In this document: positions 22,415 to 32,777 of the stretch, one piece after another | How positions within the stretch are numbered: position 1 is the stretch's first letter | Layout of the letters: every line of letters starts with the position of its first letter | Assembly (NCBI GenBank): GCA_037953625.1 | Contig: CM075656.1 | Location: forward strand, 73,117,001-73,181,000 | Source of the DNA: Crotalaria pallida | Lineage: Eukaryota; Streptophyta; Magnoliopsida; Fabales; Fabaceae | Length of the DNA stretch: 64,000 nucleotides | Direction: 5' to 3' | Position numbers and translations under genes: made by a program | Notes under the pieces: generated by a model | The model's database searches: none | What the model was told of the DNA's origin: nothing | What the model saw: only the letters and a program-made list of their open reading frames with translations

Positions 22415-22532
22415 ATTGAAATTGCAGAATCCATACGACAGAAGCAAAATACAAGAAGCAAATACAACAAAGGGAAAACAAAATTCATCCGAAAAGATTG
22501 CCAAAGGAAGGCCATTCCCTAGCGAAAGCATC

Positions 22533-25500
22533 TCAACGTCGGAGTTCAGCCCTATATTCTTGCAAGTGAGTACCCAAGACATCAGTAATCTGCTGATATG
22601 GAGTCACCAAAGCAGCAACCTTGGCAGCCAATTCTTGCCGAGTGGCCTTGATAGATTCCATGTACTGGGTCATGTCCAATTGATCTTTCTCCCGACGGGC
22701 TAACTCATCCTTCAGTTCCCGAATCTTGGCTCCATTTTCTTCTAACCGCCGAAGTGTATCATCAGCCTTGGAAGAACAGTCTGCATCCTCTTTTTCCGAA
22801 TCCATAAATTCGAGCTCCATTTTTCTTTGATTTGCTTTGACATCTTCATAAACTTTGATGTCTTTCAGAATTTTCGGACTTTCAGTGGTCCAATTGTTCA
22901 CAAATCGCTGCAAACCAGTCAATTTGGATTCGACGTCTTCTGAAACAGGATGTTGCAAAAGTGATGTGATGGTAGAAGACAAGAGATCAAGAGTCGAGGA
23001 ATCGGCCAATAATTGATCAAAAGGCCGACAACAGATATTCTTCAAGGTCACCATCAACTGATCTGCAACCGGTTCGGCGTCTCTTAAGGGAGAATTCATG
23101 GCTGCTTCAACAGATCGTGCTTTGGCCATTAATTCTCGAAGAGCAACGAAGGCAGAAGAAGAGGAAGTTTGAATCGAAGGAGCCATGGTGATAGATGGAG
23201 GCGCACAGGAAGGAATCTCAACAGAAGGAATATCGGCGGAATCGGATGCACCAGGAATTGACAAGCTGTCGTCGAAATCCTCAAGTTGGGCTGAATTATT
23301 GGGGATCTAAGGAAAAACAAAAAGGAGGTTGGTAAAGATCTTTTAATCCTGCATAAAGGGTGAATGAGTAAATTCGCAAGTACCTCAAATGAAGGGCCAC
23401 ATGCAGTAGTAGTCTCAGGTCCCACGACAGCAACAGGGGAGTCTACAACATGAGTGTCAATGTCAAGAGGCTCAGTATCGACAGCACCTTGATTAGAGCC
23501 TTGAAGGACAACCTCAACTGCAACCGAAGAAGAAGTGTCATCAAGACACTGTTGCATGGAAGCCTCAATGGAATGCAGCCTGTCAGTCTGGTCAAAAGCA
23601 ACATCAACTTGAGGCTCATCCGAAGACAAGTCATCAAGAATCACTTGTCGACGTACAGGACGCCTTTGCAGTTGGATGCTGGTATCTTCGACCATATCTT
23701 CTTCAACAAATGGATTAAGTGTTGGAGTCGGAAGAAATTCACCAACATGGGGATCGTGACGGGAAACATCAACAAAAAGATTGGCCGCATCACCATGGAT
23801 TCTTTGAGTAGTGACATGGGGAGACGGCTCTCTGATGATGATTCCTTTGGCCTTCGGACGTGGCTGCGATTGAGCTTTGGATGAAGGATTCGAAGAAGGA
23901 CGGATAGGAGGAGCAGATGAAGCAGTTGACACTTGAAGCTTCGTTGAAAGAGGGTGAACCAAAGAACTATCGGTTCTTTCAAGATCAGCATGAGGTTTGT
24001 CCGACGGTTGTTCAGTTCGTCCTTTGTGTTGTCTCTTAGCTTCAATGAAATCGTCGATAGCATGGGAGTGGCGCCTTTTCTTGTGTTTCTTGGGTGATGA
24101 AGGGTCACCACCTTTCTTTTTCGACGCGTGGGCCTTAATTGCCGCAGAATAGTCAATAAGGTTCGGCTTGACCACTGCGAAAAGGACAACAAATGAGAAA
24201 GCCGAGAGGAGAGAAGTTTAAAGGGAAAGAAAAGAGGTTAAGTACTCTTACCAGTTTTGTCGGCTGCTACATCTGATGGAATCCTTGCACTCATTCTGTC
24301 GACAATAGTATCATAGTCCACGTGGTACGTGTTGAAGTACGATTCCCACCAACGCACGAAATTTGGACTAGCCAAGAAACAAGGAGTGAAGCCGACAGGA
24401 TTGAAACGGCTAAGAGAGGCAAGATTCTTCGACACAAACCTATTCAGCACCGATTTCCAAGAAGATTTGTAGTCCATTAACTGACCATGATGGAATTCCT
24501 GCGACACTGATGCAAGCATGGGAGTAGGCAACCCTTGGCAAAGGCCGAACTGCCTCGACACACAGTTGGGATAGTGTAAAAACACTTCCTTTTCTTCGTA
24601 GGCGGTAGAATCGGGCAAACCACCAAAAAGAACCCGTTGGCTCAAGTAATGTCCCCAAAGGACATCATTTAACTGCCTCTCCTCAACATTGGTACCAGGA
24701 AAAGGAAGACGAAACCATTCAGGTCCTACAGTCCTATCAACGAAAGGAGAAAAATCAATGTCCTCAGATAACATGGAGATATTGGCAAATATCTTCATAA
24801 AATGAAGAAAGGTGTTGGTACGAGATGACAGCACAGGAACGTCATAATTTGCCGCCAAACAACCATAGTTGAACCGGAAACGGCAAACACTATTGTGTGT
24901 GGACACCATGTGGCGTTTCAGAATGGCATTCAGCCACAAGTGCAAGAGCCAAGTTGGACCTCCGACATTGGTTACCAGTTGTTCGTTGAATCTAATGGTG
25001 TCGGAAACATGGCTTATTGTCGAATACAGCTTTGCCAGAAGAAGTTGGCTAAGAGCCACTTTTCGCTCCTCGTGCAGGATCATGGCTAAGGGCACTAAAG
25101 ATTTGTTAACTTGTCGAGATTTGGTGCAAAAGACAAAAGCACTAAGCCACACTGTTAGAAATTCTACATGTTCCTCATTGCTAACTGTCGGACTGCCTCT
25201 ATAAGCATCTAGGCGCGCTACGACATAGTTGCTGAAGGCAAAAGACCCGCCACTAATGTGTACAACATCGTTAGGCTTGCTTTCTACGGTCAAAAGTTCT
25301 CCATCGGGACGAAGACTAGTCAAAGCAGCAACGTCGAAGAGTGTGGGAGTCATCATGCCGTAACGAAAGTGGAAACAATTGGTTCAGCGACACCAAAAAT
25401 AGCATGTAGCGACGAAAAGTCCATCGTCGTAACGAAGATTGGAAGTTGTTAGGATAAGAAGGTCTTCAAAACCGGACCTCTTCCATGATTGACTCTTGTG

Positions 25501-25833
25501 AGGCCGAAGCCTGTCAAACCACTCCGTAAACTTGGGGAACGGTTTCACATTCCGAAGAACCCTGCGAGAGTACTCCTTGTCGAAGTGACATGTATAAACA
25601 GGGTTAAGAGTGGCCACGGGACGGATCTCATTAGGATTGGAAATCGGAAAGTTGGCACTCATAACAGGATCTCGAGCCTCCGATGAAGTCATCAAGGGTC
25701 CCAAGAAAGCAGGTGAAGGGTTAACAGGTTCACCATTGGCAGGGATGAAAGAAGTCGCAGGAATGATTAAACTACGCTCATGATATGGGACTTCCAAATC
25801 AATTTCGGGATCAAGAACTCCTTGGATCGCCAT
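22533..25833 (-). pseudogene. Antisense three-exon gene of element A, plant mobile domain-like, one nonsense codon
   Basis: Exons on the minus strand are 25833-24252, 24174-23384 and 23306-22533. Both introns are 77 bp with clean borders (GTAAGAG...TTTTCGCAG and GTACTTGC...TTCCTTAG), and the frame is kept across both, giving about 1048 codons. Exon 1 has the shape of the plant mobile domain: EWFDRLRPHKSQSW, then an FW...NCFHFRYGMMTPTLFDVAALTSL segment, then WLSAFVFC. Exon 2 is Ser/Pro-rich with a basic run KKHKKRRH that could be a nuclear signal. Exon 3 ends in charged heptad-like helices, a likely coiled coil. One in-frame TGA at 25384-25386 breaks it. A TATTTAAA motif lies about 105 bp upstream of the ATG on the minus strand (about 25938-25945). 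Function is unknown, and the domain call rests on pattern recognition. Confidence 0.78.
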
Positions 25834-26096
25834 GTTGAAAGAAGGGTTTTTGGAAAGAAAAAAGGGTTTTTCAAGTCAAAGGGTGCAGTGACAAGCAAGA
25901 AAAGATAAAAGGGGAATAATGATAAGCGATCAAGTTTAAATAAGAAGTGAAAAGACGTGTTAGACCAACGAAATGGTCCAATAAGAAACGTCAGTTCAAA
26001 AGGATAAACTCGCCGTTTCAGAATCCTAATGCTGAAAGGACAGTTCGAAAAGATACAAATTTTGGCATCCTCCGAAAAGACGCGTCGCATACCAAA

Positions 26097-26110
26097 ACTT
26101 GGGGGGCCTC
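26097..26110 (+). other. Element A polypurine tract candidate
   Basis: ACTTGGGGGGCCTC directly precedes a TGTTAACGG sequence that would start the 3' LTR. G-rich tracts of this form precede the LTRs of Tat-lineage elements. Confidence 0.6.
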
Positions 26111-26158
26111 TGTTAACGGAAAGTCGAAATCGACAAAAGGGTGAGAATGTCAGATGTA

Positions 26159-26340
26159 TAAGTGACGTCGACGGAAGTGTACTTAAACATTTGTTTAAAA
26201 GTGACTTCGAAGAAAGTGTACGTACAATCCGACACTGGGCAGATTTCGACGAAAAGGATGTGTGTCGATAACATAAGTGATGTCGAAGGAGGTGTACTTA
26301 AGTGGCATGACTTAAAAGTGACTTCGAAGGACGTGAACGT
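26159..26340 (+). repeat. Four diverged 26-30-bp subrepeats in A 3' LTR (U3)
   Basis: Units begin AGTGACGTCGACGGAAGTGT, AAGTGACTTCGAAGAAAGTG, AAGTGATGTCGAAGGAGGTG and AAGTGACTTCGAAGGACGTG. They lie about 1 kb upstream of the TATA box and resemble U3 enhancer repeats. Confidence 0.65.
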
Positions 26341-27350
26341 GTGTCGACAAAAGGAAGAGGTGGAAACAAGAAGCCTGCGTCGAAGGAATATTGGCGCAAG
26401 AAAAGAGGAGTCAGAAACGTCATATCAGCATTGGGAACGGAAGAGTAATTATGGAGGCATTTAATGCTACTTGTGGCTATAAAATCCTCATTTTTCACCA
26501 AGAAAAGCCACGAGTTACAATGAGGAAACTTAAGGAATGCCTTCATGAATTTTTGAAAGAGGAAAAAAGATTCATATTCCACATAAACGTGAGTCAGCCA
26601 AAGGCTAAACATGTGGGATTAAGGTGTTCGGATGAGGACAGGGTAATGAAGGAATGTCCACCCCGAATACCACCTTTATCCTCTTGAATAGTGAAAGGCT
26701 AAACATGTGGGATTACGTAGAATCCATTTCTGATGCGTCGGGTCACAGCAAAGAACTCCGAATTGGAGGAAGCAGTGAGCCTGATAAATAAGCATTGGAA
26801 AGGTCTTTGTAATCCCATAGGCCAAGGTTTGTGTCCTGCTAAGATCGACTAAGGCCGCCTTTCCTATTAAAGAGTTAAAGGAAACAAGTCCTTTGACGAC
26901 ATTCTACTAGAAGTGTCGAGGGCATGTTGTTTGATTGAATGCTGGTGAAACAGCGTTTAGTTGAATTACATGTCACCGATATCAATCGAATGCGTCTGAG
27001 ACCGACAGCGGGTCGAAAGTCTATTTCGACGATAGGCCCGTTTGTCGAAAGGAGCTTGATGTCGGCTGACATCTCAAAACCAAGAGGCTGGAGCACAACA
27101 ACGTCAATGCTTCGAACAACAAAGAGACTTAGACAAGAGTCAAAGGTTGCGGTCGAAGAAAAGTGTCAGTCGAAGAGGTCTCAGCAAAGATGTCACCACG
27201 GGATTCGGCAAAAGTATCCACTAAGCCCAAACCACGACGTGGGCAGTTGCATCGTGGGGGATAGCATAGTGGGTAGTTACTAGGACGTGGGTTCTGCGGT
27301 TATGCAGAACGTGCGAACATGCTTTGTAAATAGTTTTCGGATTCCTATAC

Positions 27351-27360
27351 CTATAAATAG
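27351..27360 (+). promoter_or_regulatory. TATA box of A LTR
   Basis: CTATAAATAG fits the plant TATA consensus and lies within the inferred LTR, which supports the LTR call. Confidence 0.65.
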
Positions 27361-27799
27361 GAAGTCCTTAGGTTGTAATCGGGGTCGGTTGCTAGGTTGA
27401 CACACATAGGCCAAAATCCTAGACGTCTCACCAGAGCAGACAAACGGAGAAACGCCATTGTAAAGAACCTCAACCTTCCACCCATTTAATTTCAATGCAA
27501 CTTTATGTTTCCATGCACTTTTAATTACACGCAATTTACTTTATCGCAAATTTTAATCGCTTTCCTTTTCGATTCCAAGTCATTTATTTTACTGCACCGT
27601 TTAATTCTCACCGCATCGTGTTCTTGGTGTCGGTTTTACTCATTCCTGCATTTACTTTCACGCTTTCCAAACCCAAATACCCAAAAATACCAAAAAGACG
27701 GTCAAGTTCCTTTCACAAGATTACCACATAACCTGTCGTTACCCACACCCCACACATCACCGTCAGTTCGGCAGGCGTCGGACGAAAATCTCGCAAACA

Positions 27800-28258
27800 A
27801 GTCCTAAGAGTAGCTTAGTTCACGTTGAAATTTGTTTGGTGATGATTATGACTATAATATATAAACAGTATATGATTAATTATAACCATGGTAATATTAG
27901 TAAGGAAATTGGAAGCTAAAACAAATTATCCTTATTATCGCAACATTGGAAATTAAAGAGAAAGGTGAGAATCAGCTGAACGTATTATTATTATTATTAT
28001 GTTGATGATCAATTATAAATGGCATAAAAAAAAAATTGTCTCCTAGTTTATTTATTTGTTATAAAGTGGTTCTTGATTTTTTTTAAGGTGATCTCTCAAG
28101 GTTATTACTTTCTTTAGGATAGTTGGTCTTTTCCTCAAATCTTAAATTTTGTTTTATTTTTAACGTTACATTTCTAAAATATTTTTAGAAAATGGTTACC
28201 TTATTTAATTTTTTGTTTCATTTTCAATGCTACTATGTTAAAATACCTTTATTTTTTG
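27800..28258. other. AT-rich intergenic stretch, nothing recognised
   Basis: About 460 bp of AT-rich DNA with homopolymer runs and an ATT microsatellite at about 27986-27998. No gene or element end is seen. Confidence 0.6.
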
Positions 28259-28275
28259 ATAAATTTGATAAAGTT

Positions 28276-28869
28276 TTTTTTTAAGGGAAATGTGTATTGT
28301 ATTCATAGATTAGAAACCGTACAAGTAATGACAAACATGACAATTACAAGTAGAATATATTTCACACTAATAATAGTTAAAGGGAAAGCAAAATACACTA
28401 TAACAACACACTCTTCCATGTGGACATAGATCATCAGCAACTGTCAAAACCGGACTCTAACAGGAGATTTAATGGCCTTTAATTCCAAGATAACAATCTC
28501 ATTGATGCTAGGACTAAACTCAGTTCGGCGACAAAGAATCTCAGATCTAAAACGAGAGAGCCGTTGGACGGTAGCCAAATCAACAGTCGGCAAAGAGAGA
28601 TCTGTCTCGACGAGTAGTCTTCCAATTATTGGAGTAAAGAGGATGACCATCATATATGGAAAGTAGAAATTATACAAAGGCATCCCTCCACTAGAAACAC
28701 ACAAAACAAAACAACTTGTACAAAGGCAAGACAAAACCCAGATAAACTGGGGGAAACAAACCCACACACTTTCCAAAGGAAGGGGAGGGACAGATCTCCC
28801 TCCCTCTACCGAGAACCAGCATATGAAAACAAGCAGGATTAGAGGAAGGAAGAGGAGAGGGAAAATCCT
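28276..28869 (-). mobile_element. Retroposed fragment (probably 5'-truncated LINE) with 17-bp TSD
   Basis: This 594-bp insert is flanked by the perfect duplication ATAAATTTGATAAAGTT (28259-28275 and 28870-28886). It ends on the minus strand in an A-run (T-run at 28276-28282). Long TSDs and a poly(A) end are the marks of target-primed reverse transcription. A 110-codon minus-strand ORF (28444-28776) is not recognised. A truncated LINE is most likely, and a processed gene copy is possible. Confidence 0.72.
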
Positions 28870-28886
28870 ATAAATTTGATAAAGTT

Positions 28887-29392
28887 AAACACAAACAACT
28901 AATTAAAATAATAAATATGAAACCAATTTTTTTCTTATATTTCAACAAGATAAGAAAATGAAGATATCACAAATCAAATTGATTGAATGATTGGATTTAT
29001 TAGTAAATCGTAAACCAATCAGGTTTCTGGTTTGAGAACTTTTTTTTTTTGGGCTCAATTATAATATTGATAATACTCCATTCGGTTCAAAGTACTCTTC
29101 ATATGAATTTTATCTCTTGGTTTAGATAAATTGTTTTTTACAAATTTAATACATAATTAATATTATTTTTTCAATTACACATGTATTTGTTACATTTTTT
29201 TTACCATAATCTTTTTTCTTCAATTATGATTACACAATGCATAATAATCAAAATATTTCAAATTCTTATATCATTTATTTATTTCTTAAAACTCGTGCAC
29301 CACTTATATTAAAAATACTTTTGAATTAGAGAGAGTGAGAGTAGTAAATGATCAAATAAATCAGTCATCATAACAAAAGTCTCAATTATTTA
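28887..29392. other. AT-rich intergenic stretch
   Basis: No gene. A Stowaway-like phrase TACTCCATTCGGTTCAAAGT begins near 29072, but the matching opposite terminus near 29345 is too weak to call an element. Confidence 0.5.
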
Positions 29393-29408
29393 ATATTCAA
29401 CTACTTTT

Positions 29409-29618
29409 TTTTGTCCGTATTCCTTGCGGAACCACCGGTATTCCCAAGAACACCCTTAATATCAGGGAGCCTTTGAGACTAATCCGGAGCGAGCTGCGTG
29501 GCTAGCTCTCCCAGCGAGTTGTTTTTAGTGGGAATCGAACCCGGGGCTACTAGCACCCGTGTCTCATTCCCAATATTTCAGTTGGGGCCTTACACCAACT
29601 GAACCAAGCCTCGTTGGT
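29409..29618 (-). mobile_element. tRNA-derived SINE (family 1), minus strand
   Basis: About 210 bp with a perfect 16-bp TSD ATATTCAACTACTTTT (29393-29408 and 29619-29634). Read on the minus strand it has an A box within GGCTTGGTTCAGTTGGTG and a B box within GGGTTCGATTCCCAC (about 29529-29544), the RNA polymerase III promoter of tRNA genes. Its 3' part (ATTAGTCTCAAAGGCTCCC, then ATTAAGGGTGTTCTTGGG) is shared with the copy at 29799-30037. Confidence 0.88.
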
Positions 29619-29798
29619 ATATTCAACTACTTTTGAATGTAGCATTAGTCAAGATATACAATTTGATTGTGCATAGTTTTTATTTTAACTCAATTGGTAG
29701 AATATAATTCTACTCCAGTCCTTCTTATGAGTCGTCCCTACTTTCCAATTTTACAAATTTTTTTGTCAAATCTTATATCATTAAAAGTAAAAAGTCCA

Positions 29799-30037
29799 AC
29801 CAATAGGGTTGACTCAAGTGGTGTGATCATGCCAACTTGAGAACTTGGAATGAGACCTGAGATTAAGAAATTTCAGGTTCGATTCTCGATTAACACACCC
29901 TGCTGGGAGAGACATATATAGGAACGCGACCTCGTGCAGAATTAGTCTCAAGGGTTCCCTGGTATATTAAGGGTGCTCTTGGGGACACCTGTGATACTGG
30001 TCAAAGAGTACATACCAATAAAAAAAATTTAAAAAAA
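29799..30037 (+). mobile_element. tRNA-derived SINE (family 1), plus strand
   Basis: The body runs from GGGTTGACTCAAGTGGTG (A box) through AGGTTCGATTCTCG (B box, about 29874-29888) to an A-rich tail at about 30020-30040. The flanks AAAAGTAAAAAGTCCA (29783-29798) and AAAAGTAAAAACGTCCA (30038-30054) are a TSD differing by one inserted base. The tail domain is related to the neighbouring minus-strand SINE, while the tRNA-like heads differ more. Confidence 0.85.
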
Positions 30038-30331
30038 AAAAGTAAAAACGTCCATACATGCATTATATTATTAAGAAGGGGCAAATGGTTGTATTCTTAA
30101 AAAAAAAAAAAAAAAAAAAAAACCAAGAATTTACAATTAGTTTACTATTTTAGATTGATGTTTATGTATATGAACTAAATGTACACGACTTCTCTTTGTT
30201 CATTGCCCAACTTATATTTTGTGAACATATGTACTCTGCCAAGGTATATGTTCGTTTGTTTGAAAGCTTATTTAGGAATGCATTTGCATTTAGTTACTAT
30301 TGCTGCCACTTAGCAGTCATGTTTGCCACAA

Positions 30332-30452
30332 GATATTAGTAATATGTTTGTAAGTAATTGGCATCTATCATCTCTCTTTATACACACACATAATGTGTGT
30401 GTATAAAGAGAGATGATAGATGCCAATTACTTACAAACATATTACTAATATC
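30332..30452. repeat. Perfect 121-bp palindrome (60-bp arms, 1-base centre)
   Basis: The left arm 30332-30391 and right arm 30393-30452 are exact reverse complements around A30392. The arms include TACACACACAT/ATGTGTGTGTA at the centre. Pairing stops sharply at both outer ends. No TSD is visible. It could be a foldback element, a recent template-switch inverted duplication, or an assembly artefact. Confidence 0.95.
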
Positions 30453-30525
30453 ATATACCATCTTTGTATAAAATAAGTCTTTTCGAACCATCATATTTGT
30501 TGTTGAAGTTTTTCTTACAGCAGAA

Positions 30526-30918
30526 CGATTGTAAACAAATAATCACTATCTCCAACCAAAATATTATAATTTGTAATTAAATAAATTATTTAAGTTTTTC
30601 AAATCATTATCTTCAACCAAGGTATCATTGTGAAATCAATATCCCAAAAAAAAATATGTTAAAATTTGAAATTAAATAGATTATTCAACTTTTTCATGAT
30701 TTTATGCATGCTTGTATGCTTGATGATTGTAGGTAAATAATCATTATCTCAAATCAAAATATTATAATTTAAATTAAATAGATTATTTAAGTTTTTCAAA
30801 CCATGCATTATCCCAACCAAGATATCATCTGCATATGAAATTATTATCCTAACAAAAATATTAAAATATTTGAAATTAAACATATTATTCAAGCTTTCTA
30901 TGGTTTTATGTTTGATGT
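30526..30918. repeat. Two-copy diverged tandem duplication (about 195 bp each)
   Basis: Units 30526-30719 and 30720-30918 share the order: GATTGTA(G/A), AATAATCA, CAAAATATTATAATTT, ATTATTTAAGTTTTTCAAA, CCAA(G)ATATCAT, then AAATTGAAATTAAA..ATTATTCAA. They are AT-rich and non-coding. Confidence 0.7.
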
Positions 30919-31608
30919 GAGTGTTTTTTTTTTCACCTTCAATTTTTATCATCTTCGTATGAAATCATTAACCCCAACAAATGTATGTGAGTATTTTTTT
31001 TCCACCTTCAAATTTTCCAATTTTGCCTTATAAAAGGTATACGATGAACTCTCTAATTCTGAAAAGGACATCATGCTTTGGTTTATTACTTGGTATTACT
31101 GGCACAATTAACTATTTCAGTGTCAAATAATATCGGGCTTCTACATCTGTTTTGATTTGTTCATATGGCAGTTGCAACATCTCTTATTCAAAAAACTTAT
31201 GAATTGAATTCACATAGAAAGTGAGAGAAAACTTAGCATTGTTTCTATAATAAATTTTGTTCATTGTAGCGTATGATTCCCTCTTTTAATTTGTTTAATT
31301 TATTGGCATATGTTCAATGATGAAAAAAAAATTATTGATATTTTAGCTACAATATCTTGCACAATAAAAACCTTTATAAATTATATTACATGAAACACAT
31401 GTATCCTTTATAAAAAAATAATTCTACACAGATTAGATAGGATGATTTCTACACAAATTCAATTGTCAAGGCATCCTACATCAGCGGGTAGATAGTGCGG
31501 GTTGACTAGCATATGCTCTGGTTGTCCTAGATTTTCTTTTTTTTTTTAATTTAAGAATAAAAATAAAAATAGTGAGTATGAATATTGCACAAATTAAAGT
31601 GGAAAAAT
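30919..31608. other. AT-rich intergenic stretch, nothing recognised
   Basis: There are T-runs and short repeats (GTGAGTATTTTTTTTCCACC twice, near 30918 and 30987). No coding or RNA gene signal is seen. Confidence 0.5.
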
Positions 31609-32275
31609 GAAAGTAAAATTCATGAAGAGTAGTTCAAGTCATTTATTTTTATATTTTAACATATTTAATTCTAAATTCAAAGAAAATCATGTTGTGTTTA
31701 CTTATTTTATACATATATCAAAAATATTGATTAAAATTTATCTAAGTTTCCATATGTTTTAATCAATTAAAAAATCAATCTAATCAATTACTACTCATAC
31801 TTTTTTATTCTTTCAAAATCTAAATTATAATTATTATATTATACAATTATAATTATAAATTATTATTATTATTATCATAAATGAATAGATAAATCATTCA
31901 TTCTAAATTCTCATCCTTATTTAAAAAAAAATTAGAACGAATCGAATTCTTTTAGCGTTAATCAGAGTAAAAAACAATAATGTGTGATAATCACAAAATA
32001 AAATGAACCATTAAGAAAGTAGAGAAAAACAAACAAAAGAAGGGAATCACGTTTGTCGGTCAATATAAAATTAGGCAAAAATTCTTGAACAGTGGTTTGA
32101 ATCATTTATTTTATACTTTTACATATTTAATTCCAAATTCAGAACAACCCATGTTGTGTTTACTTATTTTATTAAAAATATTGATTAGAGTTCATCTTAA
32201 TTTCTACATGCTCTAATCAATTAAAAAGAAAAATCAATCTAATCAATTACTAGTCATACTTTTTCATTTTTCTAA
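31609..32275. repeat. Diverged direct repeat pair (about 200 bp, 31609-31810 and 32077-32275)
   Basis: Both copies read, with substitutions, TCATTTATTTT...ACATATTTAATTC.AAATTCA, CATGTTGTGTTTACTTATTTTAT, AAAAATATTGATTA, then TCAATCTAATCAATTACTA.TCATACTTTTT. The roughly 265 bp between them is AT-rich. It is probably an old duplication or remnant element. Confidence 0.65.
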
Positions 32276-32280
32276 AATCT

Positions 32281-32346
32281 ATGAGTAGTAATTGTTAAAT
32301 ATGTTAAATGTAAAAATATAGTTTTTAATTAACAATTACTACTCAT
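32281..32346. repeat. Hairpin with 18-bp perfect arms
   Basis: ATGAGTAGTAATTGTTAA at 32281-32298 is the exact reverse complement of 32329-32346. The left-arm motif recurs near 32360 (ATGAGTAGTAAAAATTTAA). Non-coding AT-rich context. Confidence 0.8.
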
Positions 32347-32497
32347 AATTGTTAAAATCTATGAGTAGTAAAAATTTAATTTAGAGAATTGTTAAAAATC
32401 TAATCAATTACTACCATATTTAACAATGTAATACATAGAGAAAAATTTAATTTAGAGAAGTCAAACACATTTGTCTCATAAAAAATCTATAAACTAG

Positions 32498-32502
32498 AGT
32501 AG
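32498..32502. repeat. Target-site duplication of Copia D, left (AGTAG)
   Basis: AGTAG at 32498-32502 is repeated at 37073-37077. It fixes the ends of D as TATTGG...CCTTATA. Confidence 0.93.
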
Positions 32503-32721
32503 TATTGGATAATATTGTACAGCACTAACAGACTCCCTCTTATCTATTAGTTAGCATCTCTTATCTATTAGTTAGTATCTCTGTTGTAACTATAGGGATA
32601 GACTTAAATTAGAATCTGTTAGGATTTACTGAGTTATTCATGCAACAGCATCACCATCAATTGTATATATATATATCTCTTCTCTGTATCAATAATATGA
32701 AGCCAGTTTATATTCCTTATA
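32503..32721 (+). repeat. Copia D 5' LTR
   Basis: 219 bp. It contains two tandem copies of TCTTATCTATTAGTTAG(C/T)A and a (TA)n run near 32662-32676. It is identical by eye to 36854-37072. Confidence 0.94.
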
Positions 32722-32734
32722 TGGTATCAAGAGC
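32722..32734 (+). other. Copia D primer binding site
   Basis: TGGTATCAAGAGC directly follows the LTR. It is the initiator Met tRNA type with one extra A relative to perfect complementarity, common in plant Copia elements. Confidence 0.85.
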
Positions 32735-32777
32735 TAACCTGCTTCACAGCATTTTTTCTTTTTTCACGATCCTCATC

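Larger units (their letters stand above)
22194..27799 (+). mobile_element. Element A, right part: pol tail, antisense gene and 3' LTR
   Basis: After the integrase tail come an antisense spliced ORF (22533-25833), a spacer, a polypurine tract (about 26097-26110) and an LTR-like stretch ending near 27799. Extra ORFs, some antisense, between pol and the 3' LTR are known in Tat-lineage elements. The 3' border is estimated, since the 5' LTR and TSD partner are outside the window. Confidence 0.8.
26111..27799 (+). repeat. Element A 3' LTR (borders inferred)
   Basis: The start at TGTTAACGG follows the purine tract. The end at CTCGCAAACA is chosen for the TGT...ACA symmetry. The segment holds four copies of a roughly 26-bp motif of type AAGTGACTTCGAAGGA...GTGTAC between 26159 and 26335, and a TATA box CTATAAATAG at 27351-27360. 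Without the 5' LTR the borders cannot be proven. Confidence 0.6.

Noticed and set aside
29072..29345. Stowaway-like MITE
   Set aside because: One end resembles CTCC...CGGTTC, but the opposite terminus matches poorly and no clear TA duplication can be fixed.
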